Shown piece by piece: positions 8,007 to 17,430 of a stretch of DNA of 64,000 nt. Positions within the stretch are counted from its first letter, which is position 1. Each line of letters starts with the position of its first letter. Under the pieces are notes generated by a model. The model had not been told where the DNA came from, searched no databases, and worked only from the letters and a program-made list of their open reading frames with translations. The translations under genes and the position numbers were made by a program. The DNA comes from Winogradskyella vincentii (lineage in GTDB: Bacteria > Bacteroidota > Bacteroidia > Flavobacteriales > Flavobacteriaceae), in assembly GCF_020166345.1 (NCBI RefSeq), contig NZ_JAIUJS010000003.1, positions 521,270-585,269 of the forward strand, given 5' to 3'.

Positions 8007-10412
8007 CTAGTCAATATAAGTGCAAATACCACTTCCAATAGGTGAACCGTCCGGTATTTTCGGTGTAGGTGTTAGTTTGAACTTATCAGGATGTGATTTA
8101 AACTCACTAATCAATTTCATATATTGTCTAGCATAAGGCACAGATTTTTTCTTGTCTTGTAATAACGGTATTACATCATTGATCGCCTGATTAGATTTAG
8201 CCTTAACCTGAAAGAAGGTTTTATCATTGACAGCTAAATTCATCATGTATTTCAACACATTGATGTTTATTTGATGCTGTACTTCTGAATAATAACTATC
8301 CTCATGTTTGGCACCAAATGTAGATTGAATTAATGCCTTCAAAACATTGTCTAATGAGAGTTGATTTTCATCTAAACTTTTCTGAACAATTAGTCTATTT
8401 GCACGTTCTGGATGTAATAGCAATTTTAAAGTCATGTCACTAGCTGTATTTACTGCACTAAATGGATCGAATGCTACTCCAGTTTGTCCTTTAAAAGATT
8501 CACGTGTACGATTATAACCATATGCTCTTGGCGGAAACATGCCAAGTTTATCCTTAGGAATCGCAAGCGATTCAACATTTAATGTATTAATTATAGCATT
8601 TAAAGTCTGTTCTTGTATTTCTGCATCAACTCTTTTTGATGTGAATTGCCCATCACTTTTCACGGCATAATTATAATCTAATCCACCTATAACTTTTGTC
8701 GCCGCTTCAACTTGATATCTGTGATAAAAATATAAAGGCACAAATACATCCTCTAAAACAGAATAAGGTTCAAAATCTTTAATGTTGTCTCCAGAAAAAT
8801 TACGTATGGCTAATTCCCGCACTTTCATCACTTCAGAAAGCCCTTGATGTGGTAATTTACCATTATCCCATAAATGCGCTAATGCATGAGCACCACCAAT
8901 AGCTCTTGCATCACTATCCGAGATAAACCGTAACCCATCATTCTTGGCGTTTTCTAAAATGACATTCAAAGCCTCAGTTTCATTTATTGTTTTATCAAAC
9001 TCAGAATAACTATAGGCAACCGTTACTTTATCCCACTCTCCTATCCCTTTGTCATAAGCATCGCTAAAATCAATAGTATTATTCTTTACAAAAACATTTG
9101 GGTGCGGATAATCCATTACAGAAGCCCTATCACTAGTACTTGAGGCAAAATTATGAGTAAACCCTAGGGTATGTCCAATTTCATGTGCACTCAATTGTCG
9201 TATTCTCGCCAATGCTAATTCTAACATTGGTTCATAATTATCGTCACTTATAGCGTACGGATTATTCATTAAAGCCTGGGCAATCATAAAATCTTGACGT
9301 ATTCGCAAACTTCCTAAACTAACATGACCTTTAATAATCTCACCTGTACGAGGATCGACTACACTTGCACCATAACTCCAGCCTCTGGTACTCCTATGTA
9401 CCCATTGTATAACATTGTATCTACAATCCATTGGATCAGCGCCTTCAGGCAACATATTCACTTGAAAAGCATTTTTAAAGCCTGCTGATTCAAATGCTTC
9501 ATTCCACCATGCACCACCTTCTAAAAGCGCAGACCGAACTGGCTCTGGTGTTCCTGGATCTAAATAATAAACAATTGGCTCTTTCGCTTCACTTTTTGCC
9601 AAATCTGGAAATTTCTTCTCTAACCTATGACGAATAATAAAACGCTTTTTGATACTTTCTTGAACAGGTGTTGCATAGTCCATATAAGAAATCGATATGG
9701 CTCCACTTCTTGTGTCAAAAACCCTTGGCTTATAGTTATTATCTGGCAACTTAATAAATGAATGGTGTTGAATAACAGAAACAATTGAAGGCGTAGGTGT
9801 TACAGTTTTCAGGTTTTTCCCTATTGGTTGCCCAGTATAGGTTATCAGAGCTTCAAATTCCACATTTTCAGGAAAGGCTTTGGTACTATTCAATTCTATA
9901 GCACTTCTCGTCTTATCTAACTTAAAATTACCTTCCTTTTTACTTTTTAATCTGTTTATAACACCATGGGTATCCTGCATTAGAAATGGTGTAAAATCAA
10001 CAATATAACCATCAGTATCGGAAAGTATTTTAAAACCAAACAATACAGATTTGGCAAAAGCTTGTTCAATACTTTTCCGTTCTAACTCATTCTCAGTGTT
10101 GGCACGATACTTTAAATTTGGTTGAATCAACAACAACTTATTGCCGGCTTTTTGAAAATAAACCAGTCGCTCATTACCTAGTTGACCGCGATCTAACCCT
10201 ATGTCATTGCTACCAATACCAGAGGCAAGAGAATTTACATAGAGAAATTCTTTATTTAAGTTTTCAACTTTTAAATAAATCTTGTCTGTACTTTCTTCAT
10301 AATAAAAATCAAAATAGCCTTCGAATGTTTGTAAATTCTTTTTGTTTAAAATTTGAGCGTTAATGGTAAAGTTAATTGCAATAAAACCGAGTAGAAATAA
10401 TATTTTATTCAT
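8007..10412 (-). CDS. Secreted zinc-dependent metalloprotease (metzincin, DUF5117/DUF4953 type)
   Basis: An 801-residue protein with a signal peptide ending in NAQ (residues 1-19). The N-terminal region is of the DUF5117 style. The catalytic motif is HEIGHTLGFTH at about residues 405-415, followed by the methionine turn SVMDYPHP. That spacing defines a metzincin: three histidines plus a catalytic glutamate. The C-terminal half is of DUF4953 type. No T9SS C-terminal domain is visible, so a periplasmic or lipoprotein-free exported location is likely. It stands alone between the ATP-grasp gene and the divergent prfB operon. The natural substrate is unknown. Confidence 0.92.
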   Translation of the reverse strand: MNKILFLLGFIAINFTINAQILNKKNLQTFEGYFDFYYEESTDKIYLKVENLNKEFLYVNSLASGIGSNDIGLDRGQLGNERLVYFQKAGNKLLLIQPNLKYRANTENELERKSIEQAFAKSVLFGFKILSDTDGYIVDFTPFLMQDTHGVINRLKSKKEGNFKLDKTRSAIELNSTKAFPENVEFEALITYTGQPIGKNLKTVTPTPSIVSVIQHHSFIKLPDNNYKPRVFDTRSGAISISYMDYATPVQESIKKRFIIRHRLEKKFPDLAKSEAKEPIVYYLDPGTPEPVRSALLEGGAWWNEAFESAGFKNAFQVNMLPEGADPMDCRYNVIQWVHRSTRGWSYGASVVDPRTGEIIKGHVSLGSLRIRQDFMIAQALMNNPYAISDDNYEPMLELALARIRQLSAHEIGHTLGFTHNFASSTSDRASVMDYPHPNVFVKNNTIDFSDAYDKGIGEWDKVTVAYSYSEFDKTINETEALNVILENAKNDGLRFISDSDARAIGGAHALAHLWDNGKLPHQGLSEVMKVRELAIRNFSGDNIKDFEPYSVLEDVFVPLYFYHRYQVEAATKVIGGLDYNYAVKSDGQFTSKRVDAEIQEQTLNAIINTLNVESLAIPKDKLGMFPPRAYGYNRTRESFKGQTGVAFDPFSAVNTASDMTLKLLLHPERANRLIVQKSLDENQLSLDNVLKALIQSTFGAKHEDSYYSEVQHQININVLKYMMNLAVNDKTFFQVKAKSNQAINDVIPLLQDKKKSVPYARQYMKLISEFKSHPDKFKLTPTPKIPDGSPIGSGICTYID

Positions 10413-10488
10413 ATAAATAGATGTAGCCTATAAAACTAATGAAATTCAAAAAAACAGCATAAAATTATGGCACTTTATTAGAGCAACT

Positions 10489-10496
10489 TATATTTG
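10489..10496 (+). promoter_or_regulatory. -7 promoter box for the prfB operon
   Basis: TATATTTG is an exact TAnnTTTG match 18 bases before the prfB ATG at 10515, which implies a short leader. Confidence 0.5.
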
Positions 10497-10514
10497 TCAA
10501 AATAGTAATTGTAT

Positions 10515-11625
10515 ATGATAACATCAGATCAAATTAAAGATCTAAATACACGCCTAGCTAAGTTAAGGCAATATCTTTGACTTAGATGCTAAGTTGATAG
10601 AAATCGCCAACGAGGAAGAACAAACCTTCGACCCAAATTTTTGGAACGATTCAAAAAAAGCAGAGCAAGTGATGCGCTCTTTAAGAGAAAAGAAAAGCTG
10701 GGTTAAGGATTTTGAAACTGCACACACGTTTTATGAAGACCTTGAGGTCATTTACGAATTCTACAAGGAAGATGAGGCTCCAATGGAAAACGTTGAAGCT
10801 CGATTTAGCAAGGCAATAGAAGCCATTGAAAAGCTCGAATTTAAAAACATGCTTTCAGAAGAAGGTGATAGTCTTAGTGCGGTTTTGCAAATTACAGCAG
10901 GCGCAGGTGGTACGGAAAGCTGTGACTGGGCCAGTATGTTAATGCGCATGTACTTGATGTATGCAGAGAAAAATGGATATAAAGTAAAAGAATTAAACCA
11001 TCAAGAAGGAGATGTTGCTGGTATAAAAACAGTAACATTGGAAATAGAAGGCGACTACGCTTTTGGTTGGTTAAAAGGAGAAAATGGAGTTCATCGCTTA
11101 GTAAGAATTTCCCCTTTCGATAGTAATGCTAAACGTCATACAAGTTTTGCTTCAGTATACGTCTACCCTATGGTTGATGATTCTATTGAGGTTGAAATAA
11201 ATCCAGCTGATATTGAAATTACAACAGCTCGTTCAAGTGGTGCGGGAGGACAAAATGTAAATAAGGTTGAAACAAAGGTTCAACTTTTGCATAAGCCAAC
11301 CGGAATTCAGATTCAGTGTTCAGAAACTAGATCTCAACACGATAATCGAGCTAGAGCTTTGCAAATGTTAAAATCTCAGTTGTACGAGATTGAACTACAG
11401 AAACAAATGACGCAAAGAGATGATATTGAAGCTGGTAAGATGAAAATTGAATGGGGAAGCCAAATTAGAAACTATGTGATGCATCCATATAAATTGGTGA
11501 AAGACGTCAGATCTGGTCACGAAACCGGTAATGTTGATGACGTAATGGACGGTAATATTGAGCCGTTTTTAAAATCTTATCTTATGATGATGGGACAAAA
11601 AGAAGAAGATAATAACACAATATAA
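10515..11625 (+). CDS. prfB: Peptide chain release factor 2, with programmed +1 frameshift
   Basis: The ATG at 10515 opens a 21-codon frame ending CTT-TGA (10575-10580). A +1 slip on CTT reads GAC (10579-10581) and enters the long frame to 11625, giving about 369 residues (E. coli RF2 has 365). The downstream frame has the RF2 features: the SPF stop-codon recognition motif in [14 protein letters not shown] and the catalytic GGQ in [15 protein letters not shown]2 releases peptides at UGA and UAA and regulates itself through the in-frame UGA. Reading only the long frame would give a false TTG start at 10594. It is the first gene of an operon with the HAD gene starting directly after its stop. 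Confidence 0.97.
10566..10581 (+). promoter_or_regulatory. prfB: Programmed +1 frameshift site of prfB
   Basis: The slippery CTT, the stop TGA and the following C (CTTTGAC, 10575-10581) match the conserved RF2 site. The upstream purine stretch is only AAGG (10565-10568), six bases from CTT. The classical AGGGGG lies three bases away. Confidence 0.92.
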
Positions 11626-12243
11626 ATGAACAAGATAGATACCATTATTTTTGATTTAGGAGGTGTTCTAATCGATTGGAATCCTGAGTATGTCTATTTG
11701 GATGTATTCAAAGGAGATCGCCAGAAAATGAAATGGTTCTTTGATAACATCTGTACCAACGATTGGAATGAAAATCAAGACGCAGGCTATCCTTTACAAC
11801 TGGCAACTGAAGAAAGAGTAGCCATGTTTCCAAAACACGAAGAAATCATTAGAATGTATTACGGCAGATGGGTCGAAATGCTTGGAGATTCAATTGAAGG
11901 TACTGTGAAAATATTGAGGGCGTTAATAGATAATCCAAATTACAAAGTAGTTGCACTAACTAATTGGAGTCATGAAACTTTTCCAATAGCATTAGACCGT
12001 TTTGATTTTTTACATTGGTTCGAAGGCATTGTTGTTTCTGGTGAAGAAAAAACAAGAAAACCTTTTAAAGATATCTATGAAATAACCTTGAATAGGTTTG
12101 ATATTACGGCACAAAATTCAATTTTTATTGATGACAATCTAAGAAATATTAATGCTGCGAAAGAATTAGGCATAAATGGCATACATTTTGAAAACCCTAA
12201 AGCATTGATTAAAGAATTAAGTAACTACACAATTAATATCTAA
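11626..12243 (+). CDS. HAD-superfamily hydrolase (YihX-like)
   Basis: A 205-residue HAD phosphatase. Motif I is IIFDLGGVLIDW, the DxG variant used by the YihX group (sugar-1-phosphate phosphatases). Motif II lies in VVALTNWSHE, the motif III lysine in GEEKTRKP, and motif IV is FIDDNLRNI. The true substrate is not visible in the sequence. Its ATG follows the prfB stop with no gap, and the next gene starts one base after its stop, so it lies inside the prfB operon. Confidence 0.9.
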   Translation: MNKIDTIIFDLGGVLIDWNPEYVYLDVFKGDRQKMKWFFDNICTNDWNENQDAGYPLQLATEERVAMFPKHEEIIRMYYGRWVEMLGDSIEGTVKILRALIDNPNYKVVALTNWSHETFPIALDRFDFLHWFEGIVVSGEEKTRKPFKDIYEITLNRFDITAQNSIFIDDNLRNINAAKELGINGIHFENPKALIKELSNYTINI

Positions 12244-12244
12244 T

Positions 12245-12586
12245 ATGATCACTATTTACCATAATCCAAGATGTAGAAAATCAAGAGAAGGTCTCGAAAT
12301 TGTTGAAAAATCTGGTAAAACTTTTAATGTTGTTAAATATTTAGATGACCAACTTAATGTTGCTGAATTAAAGAATATCATTGCAAAACTGGAAATTAAA
12401 CCAATTGACCTGGTAAGAAAGAATGAAGCAATTTGGAAATCAGAATTTAAAGGCAAATCGCTTACCGATGCTGAAATCGTAGAGGCAATGATTGCCAATC
12501 CAAAGTTAATTGAGCGACCAATTGTGGTAAATGGCAATAAAGCTATTGTTGGCAGACCACCTGAAACTATAAACGAAATATTATAA
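12245..12586 (+). CDS. ArsC-family arsenate reductase-like protein
   Basis: A 113-residue thioredoxin-fold protein with the N-terminal active site NPRCRKSRE (Cys10) and the distal arginine in IERPIVVNG. Both are family hallmarks of glutaredoxin-linked ArsC. The family also includes Spx/MgsR-like proteins and YffB. No ars genes (arsR, arsB) are nearby, so a general redox role is as likely as arsenate reduction. It sits in the prfB operon with a 1-base gap upstream and an 11-base gap downstream. Confidence 0.9.
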   Translation: MITIYHNPRCRKSREGLEIVEKSGKTFNVVKYLDDQLNVAELKNIIAKLEIKPIDLVRKNEAIWKSEFKGKSLTDAEIVEAMIANPKLIERPIVVNGNKAIVGRPPETINEIL

Positions 12587-12597
12587 GCGCTTTTAAA

Positions 12598-13056
12598 ATG
12601 AAAAAAATAGTTATAGCATTATTATTACTTTTCCTAGGACTCAATGTATACAGTCAAACAAGAAGAGATAGAATGGGCAACCCGCAAGTGAGCAGTGAAC
12701 CATCTGAGCAAGATATTGAAAAGCGAAAGCGAATGATTGAGGAGCGTAAACTAGAATACATCGATAATTTTTTATCAACGCTCGAGGCAGATGAATTTCA
12801 AAAAGTTATCATTAAGCAACATTTATTAACCTACTATGATGCTAAAATGGCAGTATTGAAAACGCGTTTTGAGCATAGTTTAGACAGAAATAATGCCATT
12901 AAAGCACTTGAAGACAATCACTTTAAAGAGCTTGAAACAGTTATATCCGAAGGCGATATGAATAAAATTCAGGATATGATTAAGGGCGATTTTGACGAAA
13001 AAGCTGTCAAAAAAGAGAAGAAGAAGAAAAAGAAGAAAAAGAAGAAAAAAGGATAA
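12598..13056 (+). CDS. Small exported protein with poly-lysine tail, unknown
   Basis: A 152-residue protein with a signal peptide ending at VYSQ (residues about 1-19). An alpha-helical, charged body follows with two long predicted helices (35-60, 75-120). It ends in an almost pure lysine tract (about residues 137-151) encoded by mixed AAA/AAG codons. I do not recognise a named domain. The helical body resembles small periplasmic stress sensors of the LTXXQ/CpxP kind only in a general way. It is the last gene of the prfB operon, 11 bases after the ArsC-like gene. Confidence 0.75.
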   Translation: MKKIVIALLLLFLGLNVYSQTRRDRMGNPQVSSEPSEQDIEKRKRMIEERKLEYIDNFLSTLEADEFQKVIIKQHLLTYYDAKMAVLKTRFEHSLDRNNAIKALEDNHFKELETVISEGDMNKIQDMIKGDFDEKAVKKEKKKKKKKKKKKG

Positions 13057-13177
13057 ATCCTATACTAAAATAACCTTGTAAAAAATAATCTATTGCGCTT
13101 TACAGGTAAAAGTATGTCATTCAGGCAATAGTACATACCATTCATGTTTTTCGACTAAACAACGTACAATAATAGCG

Positions 13178-13185
13178 TATTTTTG
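13178..13185 (+). promoter_or_regulatory. -7 promoter box close to the histidine kinase start
   Basis: TATTTTTG is an exact TAnnTTTG match only 4 bases before the GTG start at 13190. Transcription would begin at or very near the start codon. No convincing -33 TTG is present. Confidence 0.4.
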
Positions 13186-13189
13186 CGGT

Positions 13190-14218
13190 GTGAAATCAAA
13201 TATTAACACACCACCGTTTAATTTAAAAGAGCTTTTTTTTCAAATTGCACTTAATATTATTGTGTTCATATTTTTTGCTTTTGACAGGCGCTTACCTGGC
13301 ATAGAAGCTCATCAGATTTTATTTTATTTAAACTTTGCTATTGCTGCGCTAATTATTAATTATGTTCTATTACCAAAATTTCTTTATAAAAATAGGTATT
13401 GGCACTTTGCACTTTACTCGCTAATTGTAATTGCGATAGTAATAGTAACAGAAGAAGCTGTTCTAGAACAAATCTATTATCCTGAAACACGAGGTAGAAG
13501 GTTTTTGGGGATTTTTTACAATTTATTGAGTTCCTTACCTACTATAACTATATTGGTTGGTTTTAAGTTTGCATGGGATGCTCTCATTAAACAACGTGAA
13601 GTTCATGAGTTAAAGAACTATGCAAAAGAGAGCGAATTACAATATCTTAAATCACAAATTAATCCACATTTTCTGTTTAACAATATAAATAATCTTTATG
13701 CCTACGCCGTAGAGCAATCACCAAAAACTCCCGATCTTATCTTAGAATTATCCTCAGTGCTTCGTTACATGTTATATGATTGCAAAGCGAGATTTGTCCC
13801 TTTAAACAAAGAAATAGAGCATCTTAAAAACTATATTAATTTAAGTACACTCCAAATAGAAGGTCGTGGAAAGGTTAACATTACCATAGGTAACATACCA
13901 GAAAACTATAACATTGCCCCTTTGGTTTTAACCGTTTTTATAGAAAACGCTTTTAAACATAGTGCATCAAGTCAAACAGAAAGAATTTCAATTAACTCAG
14001 ACATTAATGTTAGTGATAATGGTATACTGAATTTTACATGCATAAACTCATACCAATCCGAGACAAATGTGAATAAGTTAGATCAAGGAATTGGGCTTGA
14101 GAATGTAAAAAAACGTTTGGATTTGATGTATCCTAAATCACACAAATTGAAAATTTCAGATGATAATGAATACTTTAAAGTACAATTAACTTTAGATCTT
14201 AATAAAACTAAAAATTAA
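13190..14218 (+). CDS. LytS/YehU-type sensor histidine kinase
   Basis: A 342-residue membrane kinase of the PF06580 family. It has about four transmembrane helices (14-31, 43-62, 72-90, 107-127), then the phospho-acceptor box LKSQINPHFLFNNINNLY (His160). An ATPase domain follows with NAFKH and GIGLENVKKRL. It starts with GTG; no in-frame ATG gives the first membrane segment. It overlaps the response regulator by one base, so the two are co-translated. The family senses membrane or nutrient cues; the signal is unknown. The outer-membrane receptor 11 bases after the regulator gene is the likely co-regulated target. Confidence 0.93.
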   Translation: MKSNINTPPFNLKELFFQIALNIIVFIFFAFDRRLPGIEAHQILFYLNFAIAALIINYVLLPKFLYKNRYWHFALYSLIVIAIVIVTEEAVLEQIYYPETRGRRFLGIFYNLLSSLPTITILVGFKFAWDALIKQREVHELKNYAKESELQYLKSQINPHFLFNNINNLYAYAVEQSPKTPDLILELSSVLRYMLYDCKARFVPLNKEIEHLKNYINLSTLQIEGRGKVNITIGNIPENYNIAPLVLTVFIENAFKHSASSQTERISINSDINVSDNGILNFTCINSYQSETNVNKLDQGIGLENVKKRLDLMYPKSHKLKISDDNEYFKVQLTLDLNKTKN

Positions 14219-14889
14219 TGAACTGTATAATAATAGAGGATCAATTACCTGCACAGCGTCTGTTAAAAAAATATATAGCAGACACTAGCTCTCTCAACTT
14301 AGTAGCGACCTTTACAGATTCATTAGAAGCAATTGAAACAATAAATTCAAAACAAATTGATCTCATATTTCTAGATATACATCTGCCTAAAATATCTGGA
14401 ATGGATTTCTTAAAAAGCTTATCTAATCCTCCTTCAATAATTCTAACAACTGCCTTTCAAGACTATGCTTTAGAGAGCTATGAATATAACGTTGTGGATT
14501 ACCTATTAAAACCCTTTTCATTCCAAAGGTTTATTAAAGCAATTTCTAAGGTAAATAATGCTTCTGTAAATAAATCTGCCGATGAGCTTTATATAAAAAG
14601 TGGTCATGAACATATTAGAATTATACCAGAAGAAATCATTTATATAATGGCAGATTCTGATTATACCGAAATACATTTTAACAACAAAAAAATTGTTTCT
14701 GCCGAGCCTTTACGTCATTGGGAAAATCAACTTTCCAATAGCATGTTTTATAGGATACATAAATCCTTTATTATTAATACCAATAAAATTATTAAGATTT
14801 CTGGTAACGAAGTATTCCTTCAAAATGATATTATCGTTCCTATCGGTAGAACTTTTAAAAATGAATTTATCAAAAAATTTGCCTCATAA
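14218..14889 (+). CDS. LytTR-family response regulator
   Basis: A 223-residue regulator with receiver domain 1-115. It has the acidic pair E7-D8, phospho-acceptor Asp53 in LIFLDIHLP, the conserved TTA and the lysine in LLKPF. A LytTR DNA-binding domain (about 125-223) follows, with YIMADSDYTEIHF and FYRIHKSFIINTNKI. It is translationally coupled (TAATG) to the kinase. LytTR proteins bind paired direct repeats; I could not identify such repeats with confidence here. Confidence 0.94.
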   Translation: MNCIIIEDQLPAQRLLKKYIADTSSLNLVATFTDSLEAIETINSKQIDLIFLDIHLPKISGMDFLKSLSNPPSIILTTAFQDYALESYEYNVVDYLLKPFSFQRFIKAISKVNNASVNKSADELYIKSGHEHIRIIPEEIIYIMADSDYTEIHFNNKKIVSAEPLRHWENQLSNSMFYRIHKSFIINTNKIIKISGNEVFLQNDIIVPIGRTFKNEFIKKFAS

Positions 14890-14900
14890 ATTAAAAATAT

Positions 14901-17327
14901 ATGATACTTAAAAATAAATTTATACTTACAATATTACTTGTAATTTCTATTAGTGTTAGCAACGCTCAAAAAGAAGTAAAAGTTGAAGGAATTGTTGTAG
15001 AACAAGAAAGCAATATTCCTTTGGAGTACGCTACAATCACATTTAAGTCAAATACAGATAGTAAAGTTATAACAGGAGGTATTACCGATTCTAAAGGTAA
15101 GTTCAGTATTAAAGTTGCAAGTGGCACTTATAATATATCGGTAGAATACATTTCATATAAAACTAAAGACTATTTCAATAAGACTATTAGCCGTAACGTC
15201 AATTTAGGAACTGTAGGATTAGTACCAGATGTTGAAGCTTTGGAGGAAGTGGAAATAATTGCAGAAAAAACCACAGTTGAGATAAAGCTAGACAAGAAAA
15301 TTTATAATGTTGGTAAAGATCTTACGGTCAGAGGTGGTACCGTAAGTGATGTTTTAGACAATGTACCTTCTGTTTCGGTAGATGTTGAAGGTAATGTAGC
15401 CTTAAGAGGAAATGATGATGTAAGAATCTTAATAAATGGTAAACCTTCTGGCCTAGTTGGATTGAATTCTACAGAAGCACTTAGACAATTACCTGCAGAA
15501 GCAATTGAAAGAGTTGAAGTAATTACATCACCATCGGCAAGATATGATGCTGAAGGTCAAGCTGGTATTTTAAATATTATATTAAGACGAAGTAAATTAA
15601 CTGGATTAAATGGTGCAGTTACTGTTAATGCAGGTTATCCTGAGCAAGCTGGAGTTTCTGGGAATATTAATTTTAGAACTGGCGACTTAAATTTCTTCAA
15701 TACTACGAGTTACAACTATCGCAATGTGCCAGGTAATTCATATACCGACACAGAGTTTCTAGAGACCAACAACTCTATTCAGGAGGAACGCGAATTTGAT
15801 AGAATTAGAAAAGGGCTAAACACAAACTTAGGTGTAGAATGGTATATCAATGAAACTGCATCGTTAACGACATCAATTCAATATAGAGATAGCAATAATG
15901 AACAGGAAACAACTAATGTTTTACAAGAATTTGATGGAACAAACAATTTAGTAAACACAACTTTACGTTTCGATCCAGAATTTGAAGATGACAAAACCAT
16001 CCAATATTCAGTCAATTTTGATAAACAGTTTAATGGTGATTCCGAACATAAATTAACTGCAAATTTTCAATATGAGAGCAGTTCTGAATTAGAGGCTTCA
16101 TTGATTCAGCAGGATGGTATTGATGTTGAAGACGTTGTAACGGACGAAAATCAAGATCGTATTTTTTTACAGGGTGATTATGTACAACCAATTGGAGAAG
16201 TAAGTCAGTTTGAAGCTGGTTATCAAGGTAGGTTCCTGACATTGGATACTGATTATGCAGTAGCTTTTAGCAATGACAGTGGAGATTTTATTCTTGACGA
16301 GAATCTAAGCAATAATCTAATATATAAGGAATACGTCAATGCATTTTACACGCAATTTGGTAGTAAAATGGGTGAAAAATTTAGCTACTTATTAGGTCTT
16401 AGAATGGAAGATTCACGAATTACTATAGATCAGGTAACAAGTGGTGACTTTGAAAAAAAGAGTTATGTTGGTCTTTTCCCAACTGTGAATTTGGCCTATG
16501 AAATGAGTGAAGATCAAAATATTACCTTAGGTTATAATCGTAGAATTAGACGTCCAAGATCAAGATTTATCAATCCATTTCCATCTCGTAGTTCTGCAAC
16601 AAATTTATTCCAAGGTAATCCAGATTTAGATCCTAGTTATTCCAACACTTTAGATTTAGGGTATTATAACAAGTTTGGCAAGCTGTCCTTAAATAGTTCA
16701 ATTTATTATACCCATGCCACTGATATATTTGTTTTTATAACAGAGGAAACTGGAGAAACAGCTATAGTTGGTGGTACAGAAGTGCCTGTGATTCGTCGCT
16801 CACCAATTAATTTAGCCACTAATGACCGTTATGGATTTGAATTTACACTTACCTACAGACCATCAAAAAAATGGAATATGAATGGTAATTTTAATTTATT
16901 TCGCTCAATAACTGAAGGGTTTTACGAAGGCACTGATTTTGGTGCTGAAAACACAAGTTGGTTTGTTAGACTCAATAACAAATACACCTTACCTGGAAAC
17001 ATAGATTGGCAAACGCGTCTTAACTATAGAGGCCCTTCTGTAGATGCTCAAAATGAACGTAAAGGTATATTTTCAATGAATCTTGCTTTCAGTAAAGATT
17101 TATTTAAAGATAAAGCCTCATTAGCATTTAATATTAGTGATGTTTTTAATTCAAGAAAACGAATTACCGAAACCACTACTCCAACATTTAATTCCGAAAG
17201 TGAATTTCAATGGCGAGTAAGATCCTTTAATCTTGCTTTCACCTACAGATTTAACCAACAAAAGAAAAGGGAACGTTCTGGTCGTGCCAATGGTGATAAT
17301 GGTGATGACTTTGAGTTTGAAGGTTAA
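14901..17327 (+). CDS. TonB-dependent receptor-like outer-membrane beta-barrel protein
   Basis: An 808-residue protein with signal peptide 1-22 (SVSNAQ). A carboxypeptidase-regulatory-like domain (about 25-110) is followed by a plug-like segment with VRGGTVSDVLDNVPSVSVD and VRILINGKPSG (125-225). A large barrel of the OMP_b-brl_3 kind (PF14905) fills the rest. It ends in FNLAFTYRFNQQ plus an acidic tail. Such proteins take up or bind unknown ligands, and many lack a clear TonB box. It follows the LytTR pair by 11 bases and probably shares its transcript. A stem-loop at 17367-17425 is its likely terminator. Confidence 0.92.
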   Translation: MILKNKFILTILLVISISVSNAQKEVKVEGIVVEQESNIPLEYATITFKSNTDSKVITGGITDSKGKFSIKVASGTYNISVEYISYKTKDYFNKTISRNVNLGTVGLVPDVEALEEVEIIAEKTTVEIKLDKKIYNVGKDLTVRGGTVSDVLDNVPSVSVDVEGNVALRGNDDVRILINGKPSGLVGLNSTEALRQLPAEAIERVEVITSPSARYDAEGQAGILNIILRRSKLTGLNGAVTVNAGYPEQAGVSGNINFRTGDLNFFNTTSYNYRNVPGNSYTDTEFLETNNSIQEEREFDRIRKGLNTNLGVEWYINETASLTTSIQYRDSNNEQETTNVLQEFDGTNNLVNTTLRFDPEFEDDKTIQYSVNFDKQFNGDSEHKLTANFQYESSSELEASLIQQDGIDVEDVVTDENQDRIFLQGDYVQPIGEVSQFEAGYQGRFLTLDTDYAVAFSNDSGDFILDENLSNNLIYKEYVNAFYTQFGSKMGEKFSYLLGLRMEDSRITIDQVTSGDFEKKSYVGLFPTVNLAYEMSEDQNITLGYNRRIRRPRSRFINPFPSRSSATNLFQGNPDLDPSYSNTLDLGYYNKFGKLSLNSSIYYTHATDIFVFITEETGETAIVGGTEVPVIRRSPINLATNDRYGFEFTLTYRPSKKWNMNGNFNLFRSITEGFYEGTDFGAENTSWFVRLNNKYTLPGNIDWQTRLNYRGPSVDAQNERKGIFSMNLAFSKDLFKDKASLAFNISDVFNSRKRITETTTPTFNSESEFQWRVRSFNLAFTYRFNQQKKRERSGRANGDNGDDFEFEG

Positions 17328-17366
17328 ACACATAATGGTTTAGTATAGTTCTCATAATAGCTATAT

Positions 17367-17425
17367 CAATTTAGCAAGAAAGATGACTATTCTCATATTA
17401 GTCTCTTTATTTTTTCGCTAAATTG
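17367..17425 (+). terminator. Extended stem-loop terminator after the receptor gene
   Basis: Outer arms CAATTTAGC (17367-17375) and GCTAAATTG (17417-17425) are perfect inverted repeats. An inner stem pairs AAAGATGACTA with TAGTCTCTTT, followed by a T-run at 17410-17415. Confidence 0.6.
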
Positions 17426-17430
17426 CTAAA

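Noticed and set aside
10594..11625. prfB starting at TTG 10594
   Set aside because: The upstream frame from 10515 plus the CTTTGAC site gives the complete RF2 N-terminus, so this is not the true start.
12245..12586. Arsenic resistance locus
   Set aside because: Only an ArsC-like gene is present, inside the prfB operon, with no arsR, arsB or acr3 nearby.
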